64,000 bases of DNA. Source: Cristatella mucedo. Taxonomy: Eukaryota > Bryozoa > Phylactolaemata > Cristatellidae. The DNA lies in the NCBI GenBank assembly GCA_009760855.2, contig WPIO01000089.1, forward strand, positions 547,501 through 611,500, written 5' to 3'. Shown piece by piece: positions 1 to 12,129 of the stretch. Within the stretch, counting starts at the first letter, position 1; each line of letters starts with the position of its first letter. The notes below the pieces were generated by a model. It was given only the letters and a program-made list of their open reading frames with translations, was not told where the DNA came from and ran no database searches. A program made the translations under genes and the position numbers.

Positions 1-108
1 TGTTGTCAGTTGCCTTTATTTTTCCTACAGACCGTTGGCTGATTATCTTTCCGGCTGCTTCCGGGATACCGGTCGAAGTTACTAAACGAGATTTAGCTGC
101 CATGCCGA

Positions 109-109
<1 letters not shown>

Positions 110-176
<67 letters not shown>
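110..176 (+). repeat. (GT)n microsatellite
   Basis: About 65 bp of uninterrupted gt dinucleotides. Confidence 0.98.
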
Positions 177-179
177 ACA

Positions 180-1079
180 TGCCTTCGTCGATAGCTCCTG
201 CACAACAGTCTCAGTGGACGAAGAGGTCGATGCACAGGAAAGTTGCATCAGAGCAGGAGCATCGACCACAGCCGGCTCTAATGCACCAGTGCCGAAGCAT
301 TAAACGAGCTCCCTGGAGTAAGCCGATTCTGACAGTGGTGGCAGCTGCTCGAGTCAAGCGACTCCACGTCCACGATCCTCGGATGCCAAGGGCTCATCGG
401 ACTCAGCAGCCTCTAGGCCAGACTTAGGCCGTTACCCGGATGAATGGTGGCCTCAGCACTGTCGGCGCTTTGCGCAGCTCTTGCCCACGAGCTTGCCCGA
501 GGCCAAATCTCATGCTGGCTGCCAGGCACCTAAGCCTCTCTGTCAGCTCTGAGCTCCCGGAGTCTGGGTCGCCAGAGTGTCTGCATCCCTCCATCGCTGG
601 GGAATACAGCAGGGCATCGACCGAGGAAAGAAGAAGCAGCAGCAGCAGCAGCAGCTGCCGCCTCTGCTCTGCTGCTGCTGCTGCTGCTGCTGTCATCGCC
701 TTGCCGCATCTCTAACGAAGGCGATCAACTAGCCGAGGCATTTCATCAATGAGTGAGTGGCTGCCCACGTTGCTGCCGACACACTTCCGAAAGCTCCACT
801 CGCTCGAGCCTCTAGAACGCTCGACTAGTGCTGGGCTGCCCTTCTGCTGTGCATGGAAGGCTGCATTCTCTTCGGGCTGGTGAGGTCAGCCTTCTGTAAA
901 ATTTGCAACTCTGGCTTCCAATTCTAATGCCCGTCAGCTTCTTTGCCAAACTATTCGATTTGATTTCTAATTCGAGTTTGGAATGCCTCTCCACCCTTGG
1001 GTTCGTGAAAGAGGCTGCTTTGTCGTATTATCCCTATTCAAGCCGATAGCTCGTGACCCTGCCTGGATTTCCTTTCAGC
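180..1079. other. No gene recognised; inverted CAG/CTG runs
   Basis: I see no coding signal. At 634-655 there is (AGC)n and at 669-692 (CTG)n, which are mutually complementary and could fold as a hairpin. Confidence 0.6.
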
Positions 1080-1510
1080 TAAGAAGCAATGCCAAAATCA
1101 GGGCCTGCCTACACGCGAGTGCGACAGCCAAGCTAATTCGTGCGTTTCAGCCGTCGACATCGCGTCTAGATGATTGCAATTCCATTTATTCAGGACTCTC
1201 AGCCGGTGCTGCCAATCAACTGTGCAAAACTCAGCAGCTCGTCTGGTCTGTCGGCAAGAGTGTAGCAGCCACATCAAGCCCCGTCTGCTTGAGCTACACA
1301 GGCTCCTTAACAAGCTTCAAAACGATTTCAAGATCCACTCTGTTTTACAGGATTACAGAGGATTACTGATGGCTTACAGAGTGAGAATGCCTTTATGTGT
1401 GTTCCCTGGCAGCTGCCACAGCACTTCCAAGGTTTCCAAGGTACAATGTCAGTTGCTGTTTTCGACTTCAATAGAGAGAGCAACTAAGGCTGACCGCAAA
1501 CTTAGCTAGG
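1080..1510 (+). mobile_element. LINE 3' ORF fragment
   Basis: In shifting frames it reads AKIRACLHASATAKLIRAF, DDCNSIYSGLSAG and NSAARLVCRQECSSHIKPRL. These match the region after the reverse transcriptase in CR1/L2-type LINEs (DYCNSLLxGLP, NSAARLV, HITPxL). It is degenerate and non-coding. Confidence 0.65.
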
Positions 1511-1519
1511 TACCGACAG

Positions 1520-2474
1520 CTAACCGAGTGCAATAGTAAATTGCTGATGGAATGCCAATATGGGAACTGTCGGTCGAATCACATCCTCGGCTCTGCCAGC
1601 ATGTCTCCTGTTGAGTCTGCACGAAACCTAGGTATCATGCTTCAAAGTGACCTTTCATTTGATGACCACATCAGCTCCACAGTCAAGTCTGCCTACTTTC
1701 AGCTACACAACATCGCTAAAATTCGGGCTTGTTTAGACAAGGATACCACATCTAAACTGGTCCATGCATTTGCAACATTCATCTTGACTTCTGTAACTCA
1801 CTGCCTGCTGGTCTACCGGCCTGTGCACTTAGGCACCTACAGCTGGTGAAAAACTCTGCAGCTAGGCTTGTCTGTTGTGACAGCGGCACAGTCGCCACAT
1901 CACACTGCTTCTCGACGACTTGCACTAGCTTCCAGTCAAGCAACACATCGACTTCAAGGTTTGGTCACTCACTTTCAGGTCCCTTCATTCTCTGGCTCCA
2001 GCCTACTTATCAGATCTACTCCCCCACCAGGCTAAGCATCGTACCACCATCTTTTCGGAATCCAACTGTTTACCCATACCTCGTACAAATCTCAAATCCT
2101 TTGGAGACCGTGCCTTTAGTTTGTATACTCCTAAAGCCTGGAACTTGCTCCCGACTTGCATCATGACATCTCCTGACTTGTCCACGTTTAAAAAGAAACT
2201 AAAACGTAATTAGTTATCACAGCGTTTAGTGTGTCCCTGTGGTTCGTCCTGTATGTGCTTATGTGTGCTGACACCGTGTATGCTGCCACTAACCAAACTT
2301 GCATGCTGACTCTGTGCATGTCACCCCTAACCATGTTATTCTAGTAGTTTATTGAGCATGCTTCCACTAACCACTCGATCGCGCTTCCTTTGCAGCAAAT
2401 GTAAAGTGCCTAGAAGGAGACTGAGTTCTCTGAAGGCGTTGTATCAAATGTATTATTATTATTATTATTATTAT
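1520..2474 (+). mobile_element. LINE A, truncated copy with complete 3' end
   Basis: It reads VESARNLGIMLQSDLSFDDH, then AYFQLHNIAKIRACLDKDTT, NSAARLVCCDSG and FKKKLKRN, the C-terminal part of a CR1/L2-like ORF2 with frameshifts. The 3' tail has gtgcctagaaggagactgag and ends in an (ATT)n run. This is the best 3' end of family A in the window. Confidence 0.85.
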
Positions 2475-2698
2475 CCTGGCACCAAATCACTGCATTGATC
2501 ACCTGCAGAGTTTGTCCTTGCGGTTTAGAATTTTTCGTAATCGTAGGAGTAAAGCTAGTACTACGATAGGATGTAGTTATTCTCCCTATTTAGACCTTTG
2601 ACTTTCTTGGTCATATCTTGCTCCACTTCTCTCCCTGTATTCCCTTTCTCCCACTCTCACATGCTCTTAGCTCTTACTGTTTTGCAGCAGCAAAAAGA

Positions 2699-2930
2699 TG
2701 CAATGTAATGTATCTCCGTCTGTAACTTCACAAAGACCAAGTTGGTCTTACGCAGGAGATTTTCTTGTAGCGCACTCACAGCCTCAGTGGCTTTCGGTGC
2801 GCGTAGGGTAGCCAACAGACTTCACCTCATGCAACAAAGAGAAATTGAGAAGCTTGGCTGAGTTGGGAGGGCAGCCGAGGAAGTGAGTAGCATGAAAGCA
2901 GCAGCTCAGGACTGCTGGACAATATTGGGG
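2699..2930 (-). mobile_element. LINE B 3' end
   Basis: On the minus strand it carries the family B signature: ctcctgcgtaaga, ttggtctttgtgaagttaca, then gatacattacattg. Confidence 0.7.
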
Positions 2931-3434
2931 CACAGAGCATCAAAGGTACTATTGAGTTTGTTCAAGATTGTTAAAGAATTTCAGCATGGCTTAGATGACT
3001 GTCGCATTTATAGTACTTCTCGGCCATTTAGAGTCACAAGGACATTCACAGGATACGACCGTAATAAGAAGAACCGAAAATCCGTCCAGTGTCGGAAGTG
3101 GAACCAGGGCTCCTCGATGAGAGAGGCAAACGTCTTTGGCTGCAGGCAGTCTCTCCTATTAATAGGCTTCTCTTTGATCAAAGACAGCGACTGGCTTAGA
3201 AGCAGTTCAAATGAGACGCGGGCGACTTGTGCGATATCAGATGGCAGCACGATCCTTTGGCAACATGAGCAATAAATGCAGTACTCATCCGATGTTGTTG
3301 CCGTGCCCGCGAACGCCGTGCACATCTTCTGGTGCTAGATCCGGTGCACGCTTCAGGAACGATCGCACTACATTCCAAGCACAGTAGGTCACCACGATCA
3401 ACCAGACAATGGATAAGTGGACCTGGATGCGTAC

Positions 3435-3438
<4 letters not shown>
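2931..3438. other. No gene recognised
   Basis: Short unrelated open frames only; no motif or splice-supported exon seen. Confidence 0.5.
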
Positions 3439-3523
<85 letters not shown>

Positions 3524-3560
3524 GAGAGAGAGAGAGAGAGAGAGGGAGAGAGGGAGAGAG
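3439..3560 (+). repeat. (GA)n microsatellite
   Basis: About 120 bp of ag repeats with a few gaaaga and ggga interruptions. Confidence 0.98.
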
Positions 3561-4599
3561 TCCCGACAGAAGAAGCAACAGAGTCAACGTGGCAGAGAAA
3601 GCATGAGCGCTCAGCTGAGAATGCTCCACTGGGCCAGAGAAGAGTGGCCTCTCTGCACGGATGTGCATGCCACGACAGATGTGTGCTGACAAGCTTTTGA
3701 AATGCCACGGCTGCTGCTTCTCGCTCCCCCTGCTCTTCTCAGTCAACGCGCTATGAGCCCAACCCGCGCTACCTGCTTTGCTTTGGAAGGTGTAGCACAG
3801 CTCACTGCCACTGCTGCTGTTGCTTGCTCAGTGCGGCCACCACAGCTGGTGTTGCTGCTGCTGCTTCTGCGATTGATGCTTTTATGTCACAGTAAACGGC
3901 CGTCGACAGTCCAGGACGCATCAGTGCTAGCAGCACGTATGCAAAAATGCAAAGAAAGTGTTCAAGCTCTCCCCTGAGCTCCAGAGCAAACCGATCTAGC
4001 CAGTAGATGATATCAAGGCTTTAGTTCCAGAACCAGCAGTGGCTCCCGAGCAGTGCAGCAGCAGCAGCAGTGGCATCCCACTCTAGAGGTGAGTCAGCAG
4101 ACCACAGCCACTTGTTCAGGCCGGGCAGCTGGTTGGGCAATACCTTCCCTTGTGCCTTCAGCCGGTGCCGGTGCACAGTGCCCAGACATGTGACTTGCGG
4201 TCTGAGTAATCAGCACAGTGCATTAGTCGCACAGACCAGCTTTTGTTTGCTAAAATTTCTCTTCCACTTTCTTTGGCCCTTCGGAGACGTCACTATCGGA
4301 CCCTGGGTCCGATAGCTTCCGAGTGGATGTGGTGCGGCAGCGATTGTTTCAGCCACTGCCCTCTAATTGTTAGGCTGTCTGCTAGGCGGCCAGCCTTCAA
4401 CGATAGAAGATGGCGGTGGAGAGAATGGCGCAAGAATGGAAAAGCTGAAAACTAGCTGCCACGTAAACATAGGCTGCCAGCAAGACGCTTGCTGCATCAT
4501 CTGATTTCTTGTTTCAGGGAAAGAACCAGCTTTGCATAATCAGAGAGACAGCAGAGCTCTAAGGGCTTCCACTTTGACTTAGCTACACTTTGTACCTTT
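3561..4599. other. No gene recognised
   Basis: Contains several short CTG/CAG runs (3825-3870, 4050-4070). No coding signal recognised. Confidence 0.5.
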
Positions 4600-4972
4600 G
4601 CCATGCCAATCTCAAATCCTTTGGAGACCATGCCTTTAGTTTGCATGCTCCCTAAGTCGGGAACTCACTTCCGACAGGCCTTGCGACATCCCCTGACTTA
4701 ACGACATTTGAAAAGAAGCTAGAACCCACCTATTTGTTACCACTTTTAGTGGGTCCATCTGATTCGTCCTTTCTACGCATGCTGCCACTAATCTGACCCT
4801 GTGCTGCATGTCACCTCTAACCTCTGACCACGTTATGCTTGTTGTCATTGAGCATCCTATCACAGTCGACCAATCGACAGTGCTTCCTTTTCTGCACATG
4901 TAAAGTTCCTAGGAAGAGATAACGGTCTCTTGGTGCAAATGTATTATTATTACTATTATTATTATCATCTCT
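4600..4972 (+). mobile_element. LINE A 3' end
   Basis: Parallels 2085-2474: caaatcctttggagaccat, the FKRSLEP-like end of ORF2, then cctaggaagagataacggtc and an (ATT)n tail. Confidence 0.8.
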
Positions 4973-5497
4973 ATATGACCAGTGGCACAAGTGGCTATGG
5001 TGTTGCAGAAACGAATCGTCTTCTCTTGGATGGCTGATCACTCGAGCTCTGTGGGAGTTCTCCCTGAGTGCTTACTTCCATCATAAGCCGGCAGCTTCAT
5101 GTCGGACTAACAATTGGCAAAATCATCTGTGCAGTCAAGCAGGAATAGGTGTGGTCATGCCATGAGATAATTTCAATCTCTTCTCCCTTAATCAGGCCTT
5201 CATCGCCGTCAGGCTTCTATACCTTACGAGGGAAATAATTGTCTCTGGTCGAAATGCCTGACTCTGTCGCAGCAATACTGACAAGCCAAGCAGTTGGGTA
5301 TCATGTGGACTTAAGCTCAATAATGCCACAACGGTTATGGGCTCAGGCCCAGTGATGCAGCATCCGCAGCTGTCAACGATCAAAGAGACGTGCAGTTGAT
5401 CAGATGTACCCTAATCTGGTAATAACCATGAACGTGGCCATTATCACTGCTGGCTTTGTGCCGAGACACCCACAGTCTACCCACAGCTAGAGACCTG

Positions 5498-5534
5498 GCA
5501 AGAGGCATACCCTGGGCCAGGGTATGCCTCTTGC
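5498..5534. repeat. Perfect 18-bp inverted repeat
   Basis: The arm gcaagaggcataccctgg (5498-5515) is followed by one base and its exact reverse complement (5517-5534). A partial direct copy, ggcaagaggcgtac, begins about 5549. Confidence 0.95.
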
Positions 5535-6303
5535 TTTCCTTCGCTTAGGCAAGAGGCGTACTACCCAGGCTTAGGCAAAGGGGGAGGGGACACGAACCAC
5601 GTGCCCTTGCTGCCGTGGAGTCTCGGCAGGATTCTACACCGAGGAGGAGATTCTTTCAGACTCTGACCTAGCTAGTAGCAGCAGCCGATTGTAGACAAGG
5701 GCTGAAGAGGGCGTGTCAGGCCATTCGGCCACCTGGCACACCCTCTCAGGCTGCAGCAAGGGGTCTAGCGGCCTCCCTTCCCTACCCTCCTTACAGGCAT
5801 CGGCATAGAAGGCTGCGCACGGACGCTGTGCCCATAACGGATCGGTCGAAGGGGATGGCAGCGGCACCACTAGGACTCACGAGGCCCTAGCTTCCTTTGG
5901 AATGCCCACCCATGCATGCGCTGGCTTCGATGCACTGCGCCCCGTGGAAAAAAGGAGCCTTGCCACATCCGAGGCAGAGGCCTTGCCATATCGCATGAGC
6001 GCCTGTTCTTGCATTGCACATTGCACCTGCTCTACCAGTGTCGTCGTTGTCGTACGACACGACTTCCACTTTGAATTGACGGCAGCTATTGGTAGATTCA
6101 AGATTTTGATTTGGCACCCTGCCAGTCTTGGCGGTAGCTGAATCATAGCATTTCATCGCTAGAAGCCTAATCTAGTTGCTGCCATTCATTTCAGGGTTCT
6201 CTGGCACCAATCAAGGTTCGTTCAGTCAGAGCTGGAGTATTGACGTACGACTTCCATCACATCCCCGAGCTTGTTGAGCTCTGAACTCTTTATTTCAACT
6301 CGA

Positions 6304-6432
6304 CTCCGAAGGAGAAGGATGAAGAAGAAGGATGAAGGAGAAGGATGAAGGAGAAGGATGAAGGAGAATGATGAAGGAGAAGGATGAAGTAGAAGGGTGA
6401 AGGAGAAGGATGAAGGAGAAGGATGAAGGAGA
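6304..6432 (+). repeat. 12-bp minisatellite
   Basis: About ten copies of ggatgaaggaga with single-base variants. The sequence is purine-only on the plus strand for most of its length. Confidence 0.93.
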
Positions 6433-7278
6433 AGAAGTCCAATCTGGTTGACGACAGGCAAAGAAGAGTGCGTGCGTGTCTGACGGCAGCGGGGCTGCTT
6501 GTTTGCCACAAGCTCAAACGGCATGTGTCCTGCCTCCTCTTTTCAGGTCTGAACTTGCACCATTGCTCGTCAGCAGTAGTTTGAGAAAACTGAGAGGGCA
6601 GCAAGCCATCTCGGCACAGTCGCACAGTTATTAGCAGCAATGTTGGAGGCTGCACCTTAATGACAACTGGAGCAAATATGCCTGGTGCACTCACTCACTC
6701 AGGCCAGGCGGAGACGTTGGAGCTCTGTCCAGCTCGAGAGGCGTCGACGTCTGCACTTAAGCAACCGGAGAAGCTCGCTCTCACGCCGGCGCTTTGCCAA
6801 CGATCCAACTGTACGGAAGCCGTGCTATCCGAAAGGCAAGCTCTCTCGAGTCACGCAAAGGACCAGCTGCACGACGACACACGCAGCTCACCCATCGAGG
6901 CGTAAACCACTCGATGCATTCGCTCGGGGCACGTCTTTCATCTACTCGCTTAGAGTGCCAGTAGCCACAGTGCTGAAGGGGCACTCGATTAAACAGCACC
7001 AATTGCTTGTTCCCCGCGCGGCATAAAGACGCTCTTTGTGTTGAGGCTGCAGGTGCATGGAGCCGAAGGCTAACACGACATAAGTGACGAGATTGGTGCA
7101 TGAGAAGCGAATTTCTATGGCTGACCTTAGGCACCACCCAATCGTGAGCCAGCACAATTGGCAGCTGTCTTTAATCGATCGGTTTCACCGACCACAAGCA
7201 GCTTCAGCGACTGCTCGAGGTAGTGGACTGGTACTAGGTAAAGGCCTCCGGGCATAGGAACCGCAAGAGTGGAAACTT

Positions 7279-7298
7279 CTCTCTCTCTCTCTCTCTCT

Positions 7299-7335
<37 letters not shown>
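7279..7335 (+). repeat. (TC)n microsatellite
   Basis: About 55 bp of tc repeats with one tttt interruption. Confidence 0.97.
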
Positions 7336-7336
<1 letters not shown>

Positions 7337-7437
7337 AGCTATATACGGCTAACATGGCTGACAGTATAGCCTACGACTGAGCGCATAGAGGCATGCACTC
7401 TGTCGTGCATCTAATCAGGCATCGGCCGCCCCACTGT

Positions 7438-7530
7438 GCTCATAATATTAATAATACATTGGTATGGCACACACTCGGAGAACTTAATCCCTTTTCACGG
7501 CAATTTGCACATGCTGTAAATGAAGGGTGA
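7438..7530 (-). mobile_element. LINE A 3' tail fragment
   Basis: Minus strand shows acatgctgtaaat upstream, a degenerate gggattaagttctccgag and a terminal (ATT)n-like run, consistent with a family A 3' end. Confidence 0.5.
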
Positions 7531-8290
7531 TCATCACACGATGCAATATAGACACACGGTAGAACGCACTGGCCACGGTGAGGAAAATAGGCAATCTCTA
7601 CCTCGACCTCTGCTTCGATCTTTGCCAGCAAAAACTAGAGAGCCGGAGAGGCTGAGCCAACAGCGGGAGTGCGCCTAGTGTGCACGGCTCGACAGCTTTC
7701 ACATGAAGCTTTCTTTTGACAAGCAAATGATGATTTGATTTGCTGCATTGTCTTGGGAGGTGAACTCTGGTCTCGAGCACTGAAGGCAAGCATGGTATCT
7801 AGCCAACTACCGAATCATTTTACCTGCGATGGATTGTCATACAAACAGAAGTCGAGTTATTATCATTAATTTAAGAAGGGCTTCAGGAGCAATGGAAAGT
7901 GGTCTTGTCAAGGAACTTCGGAACTTCGGCTGCCCACGTGTCAGTCATCCCAGCATCTGTCATCTGCAATCGAATGGGCTGCTGTCGATACCAGACACAG
8001 AAACTGAAAGAGCTAGTCTGCAAGAAGAATTAACATACGCTGGCCTTGAGCACAGCCACTATCAGACGGGCCACTGCTGAGCGTTCACGAACTTGAACGT
8101 TCACTATTTGTGCACCAGCGTATCAGTGTGTGCTCTCGAATTTGATCGGCAAGTCTAGCTCAGTGTCCAGCTGCATCTTGCTGCATGCAGGCTAAGGCTA
8201 TCGGAGTAGCAAGTGGATAATCCGCAGCTAATCGCATGTGCAAGGATGATTGCAATGCTAGACTCGAAAGTAGCTTGCTCTCTGAAACAT
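7531..8290. other. No gene recognised
   Basis: Nothing recognisable on either strand. Confidence 0.5.
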
Positions 8291-8299
8291 GGCCGGGAG

Positions 8300-8301
8300 G
8301 C

Positions 8302-8333
<32 letters not shown>

Positions 8334-8381
8334 GGAGAGAGACAGGCAGACAGACAGAGACAGACAGACAGACAGAGGCAC

Positions 8382-8420
<39 letters not shown>

Positions 8421-8491
8421 GAGACAGACAGACAGAGACAGACAGACAGACAGACAGAGACAGACAGAGACAGACAGACAGACAGAGGCAC

Positions 8492-8522
<31 letters not shown>

Positions 8523-8523
8523 G

Positions 8524-8556
<33 letters not shown>
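8300..8556 (+). repeat. Compound (CAGA)n/(GA)n microsatellite
   Basis: About 250 bp of cagacaga and gaga blocks, with the longer unit cagaggcacagagagaga recurring at 8370, 8484 and 8517. Confidence 0.97.
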
Positions 8557-8558
<2 letters not shown>

Positions 8559-9395
8559 AAAGAGAAATTAGTTGTCTCCCCGAGCCTCGAGTCGTGCTGC
8601 TGGGCTACCATACCATCAGGTGGAGGTCAAACCCTTAAGCACGACTGACGAGAGCCCAGGGGGTCAAAGAGATCTCACTCGGATAATCAACAGCTCTATT
8701 GCTGTTGCTTTTGGCCGGGACTCTTTCTAGGAACGTTACTAAAATGTAAATATGTAGGCAAGTCACTATCCCAGAAGGCCTTTTGGACCCTGTGGCCATC
8801 CAAATTGCTATTAAATGCAAACTGCCCACAGCACTATAACCCCCACCGTAATCAGCACTGGTTGAGAAGCATAGGCCTACAAGCAATCTGATTGGCTGAG
8901 CAGCTGTGAGACTAAGTAGCAGTGCTAGCCGTGGGATAGCTGCCGGCTGCTGCCGAGACTTTTCTACATCCTACAGCTGTAATGGCTCATATGTTGCTGT
9001 AGATCCCAACGTCATCGGGCAGCGATATTGTGGTTCATTTTTTCGCCAGCTATAAGATCGAAAGTTTTCTGCAATGCTCTGGTCTTTTCCAGGAGGCTCT
9101 GAGAACATAGAGAGTATAAAGTGGCTTTTGATGCCCAGTGTCGAACCGAAGCCCCAAGCACGTTTTTCGATCGAGGAAGATGGTGCCCGACCGGTTCGAT
9201 GCAGTGAAAAGCAAGCAGTGCGACAGGCCACGAGACATTTGCTGTTCAAACACGCAACTATTAAGAACAATTGCGTCCAATTGAGCAACCAATAACATTT
9301 AGGCCCCGTTATATGACAAGGTCTTCGTCTGCATTTACCTGCTACACTATGCCTGCTGCTTGCGGATGTTACCACCAATCATTTGGCGATGCTAT
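8557..9395. other. No gene recognised
   Basis: Short open frames on both strands without recognisable motif or splice support. Confidence 0.5.
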
Positions 9396-9475
9396 ATATA
9401 CAGCATCTTTGAAGTGCCTAGAAAGAGATTCATTTCTCTGAGGGCGCTATACAAATGTATTATTATGATTAAGGT
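9396..9475 (+). mobile_element. LINE A 3' tail
   Basis: Contains gtgcctagaaagagattcat, ctctgagggcgctatacaaa and a short ATT run, the family A 3' signature. Confidence 0.75.
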
Positions 9476-9835
9476 CTAAAAGTCGGCCATCACCGACAAT
9501 AGTATTCTTCGTCGGCTTGTGGATGTAGGTCTTCCAATCGTATGCTAGGGTTTCAAACGAAACTTGACTCCTGGACTTCGTGAAAAAACTTCAGCTTTGC
9601 CCACTGTAATCACAGACTTTCAGCCAGTCATGTCCACAGACTTTCAGCCCACTATGAGCCTGTACATGAAGGCACTGTGCGGAGTAGGACAAGGGATCCC
9701 ATAGTGGCTCCTGCAGCCGTCCAAACGCCGGAGACTCGTGAGTGGGTGGATCAGCTAAGCTCAATCTGCCAAAGTGCCGATGGTTTTTCTAGCATACACC
9801 AGCGAGTCTATTATAATCGATGCTATTTTCGTTAT

Positions 9836-9985
9836 GGTCCAGCAGTTAAGGGGCTTGCTCCGACCAATGTCTGGCTGAGGTTGTGGGCTCGAGCCCCCGA
9901 GGCATATGTGAAGCACCTGAATAGAGATTAAGTTCTCTTAGGGCACTATACAGATGAATTATATTTTTGAATTATATATATATCC
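9836..9985 (+). mobile_element. SINE A, tRNA-derived
   Basis: Box A is degenerate (ggtccagcagttaagggg). Box B is present (gtgggctcgagccc). They are followed by the LINE A-like tail gagattaagttctcttaggg, then gaattatatt and an AT run. Confidence 0.8.
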
Positions 9986-10214
9986 AATCTAGCGAGATAA
10001 GCCACAGCTGCTGCAATATACACTCTACTAAATCTTACCAGTCATTTGGAGCTGCATGTGAGGACACAAATTTGCAAGGAGCTGAAAGTAACGTGGAGGG
10101 TTTCCTTAGGGACTGCAGAAGCTCTTTGAAACTATAAGTAAAACGCTACTTCGAAGTTCGAGCAAGGGCTATCTGGAGACTTCTAATCGGGGTGAGAAAT
10201 AGCCTGCATATAAG

Positions 10215-10375
10215 TAATATAGTTCATTTGAATAGCACCCTAAGAGAGCTGAATCTCTATCCAGATGCTTTACATTTGCCACCGGGCTCGAAGCCACGGT
10301 CGTCAAAGGCAAGCACCTTGACTTCGGTGGTCAAAGGTGAGCATCTTAACCCCTGGGTCAAATAAGGGCGGCCTA
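10215..10375 (-). mobile_element. SINE A, diverged
   Basis: On the minus strand: tgacccaggggttaagatgc, then ggcttcgagcccgg, then gagattcagctctcttaggg and the tail. Confidence 0.65.
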
Positions 10376-10424
10376 GTCTACTTTACCTATCGAGTAACAT
10401 AAAATTCCCCTTACTGGCATCATG

Positions 10425-10492
10425 CTCAATGATGTTCAAAGAAGTCAAGTTCTCTGAAGATGCTATAAACATGTAGGATTATTATTACTCCT
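10425..10492 (+). mobile_element. LINE A 3' tail fragment
   Basis: agtcaagttctctgaagatg then ctataaacatgtaggattat and ATT run. Confidence 0.55.
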
Positions 10493-11950
10493 GCCGGCTC
10501 CATAATCAGAGTCATCAGGCCGTGTCTTTGGCTAGACCGGCCACCACAGTGCGGCCGGCGGCCCAACAACGGCAGACAGACCGAGACGGTCTGGCGGAGC
10601 AGAGCAATGACACTCCTCCCACTGGCTGGCGGCCCAACAACGGCAGACAGACCGAGACGGTCTGGCGGAGCAGAGCAATGACACTCCTCCCACTGGCTGG
10701 CTAGCAACGTTATTCACAGAGGCTCGGCCTTCAACTAGCACATGCAGCCCGCTGTCCAACAGCAGCAGCAGCTGATTGCCCGGTTCGAGGGCAATTAAAC
10801 AAGTAATTGCCACCGGTACGACTGAGTGTCGTGCCGGTGAGCCGTGGCTACCGATCAATACACTGACGCCTGGACCTTACAGCTAGCCTGTCAGTCAAGA
10901 GATCGGGCTATTTGCCGAACAAACAGTTGCCCAGTCTGACCATCCACCCACCCCACCCCACCCACCCCACCCCCTTGCTGCCAGTGAACTTGCCGGCTGC
11001 TCTGGGTAGGTGAGGCCATAAAGCACAAGCCACGTTCTCGGCACTAGCTGTCTATTACCCCCAGCCCTGTACTCGGTCTATGCAGGCCAATCCACTGCCG
11101 GCAGCCAAGAAAACGTATGGCTGTCTATAATGGCCATCGCTCGGATAGCCTCTTGTCTGATATTCGCCTTTGAGTCTGACACTCGAAGCTCTGATTGGTT
11201 AAAGGCAGCCTGATCCAGACAGCACGGCACTCGAAAGGGCACTTAGGATGAGTTGACCGCCTAACAACCCTCCACTGGGCTTGTCGAGACCAATATATGA
11301 TATGACGTCAAACCTTGGAGCTATAAGCCATACGTACACTCAAAGGGACGTAGGCACACATCAGTTTCAAGTTCATGAAGCCTACCCTTTCTCAGCGGTA
11401 GGAGAAACCAACCTGGAAGGGAAGACCCCAAGTAAGAATCACCACCATTCTCCCAGTCAGCAGAGCAGCAGTGGTATAAAAAAACAGCCATTTCGGAGCG
11501 TGTTACTGCATAGTAAACATACGGCTTCACTCACACTTCACTCACACTTCACTGGCTTACAATGGAAGAAAGTTCTGCATGGGCAAGTGCTTACCCTTTT
11601 CTGGTTTTCCGACTAGTCGCATTGACTGACGTTCAGAGCTTTTCTCGGTGTAGACTAGCTAAGCTTGATTAAGACCATACATAGGTGCATTGTGCGCTAC
11701 TATTCTCGGAAATTAATGCTTTCATACGGCTGCTGCTGCTCTGCCGATTCGGAAATGAAGTCGGCCCGAAGTCGGTGTCTAAGTCATTTCTGCTGGCGAT
11801 TATTTTTGTCTCTGCGAAATCCCATCTCTGGGTTTGCACCTCTGGGTTTGCACCAACTCTCTTCTCTTGGTTAATTCTCAACCGGGCTTAAGCAACCAAC
11901 CAAACAAACAAACCTGCCGCAGCATCTGGGCAAGCATAATACAGCAGCCC
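10493..11950. other. No gene recognised; 71-bp duplication and C-rich run inside
   Basis: Apart from the tandem duplication at 10558-10701 and the (CCCCA)-like run at 10944-10975 I see no structure or coding motif. Confidence 0.5.
10558..10701 (+). repeat. Perfect 71-bp tandem duplication
   Basis: The block starting gcccaacaacggcagacaga at 10561 recurs unchanged at 10632, giving a 71-bp period over two copies. Confidence 0.95.
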
Positions 11951-11954
11951 CCTC

Positions 11955-11981
11955 GGAATATATAAATAAATAAATAAATAA

Positions 11982-12035
<54 letters not shown>

Positions 12036-12105
12036 TTATATATATATTTATATATATAAATAAATAAATATATATATTATATATATATATATATATATTT
12101 ATATC
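11955..12105. repeat. AT-rich (TA)n/(TAAA)n repeat
   Basis: About 150 bp of ta, taaa and tatt units. Confidence 0.95.
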
Positions 12106-12129
12106 TACAGCCTGGCACAACCACCAGTC

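Larger units (their letters stand above)
4973..7280. other. No gene recognised; palindrome and minisatellite inside
   Basis: Only the palindrome at 5498-5534 and the minisatellite at 6304-6432 stand out. Short open frames have no recognisable motif. Confidence 0.5.

Noticed and set aside
113-303. Cys-Val repeat proteins at the (GT)n tract
   Set aside because: Simple-repeat translation with no coding support.
8300-8556. CRISPR-like or structured array
   Set aside because: It is a compound CAGA/GA microsatellite; there are no spacers. No CRISPR array exists in this eukaryotic window.
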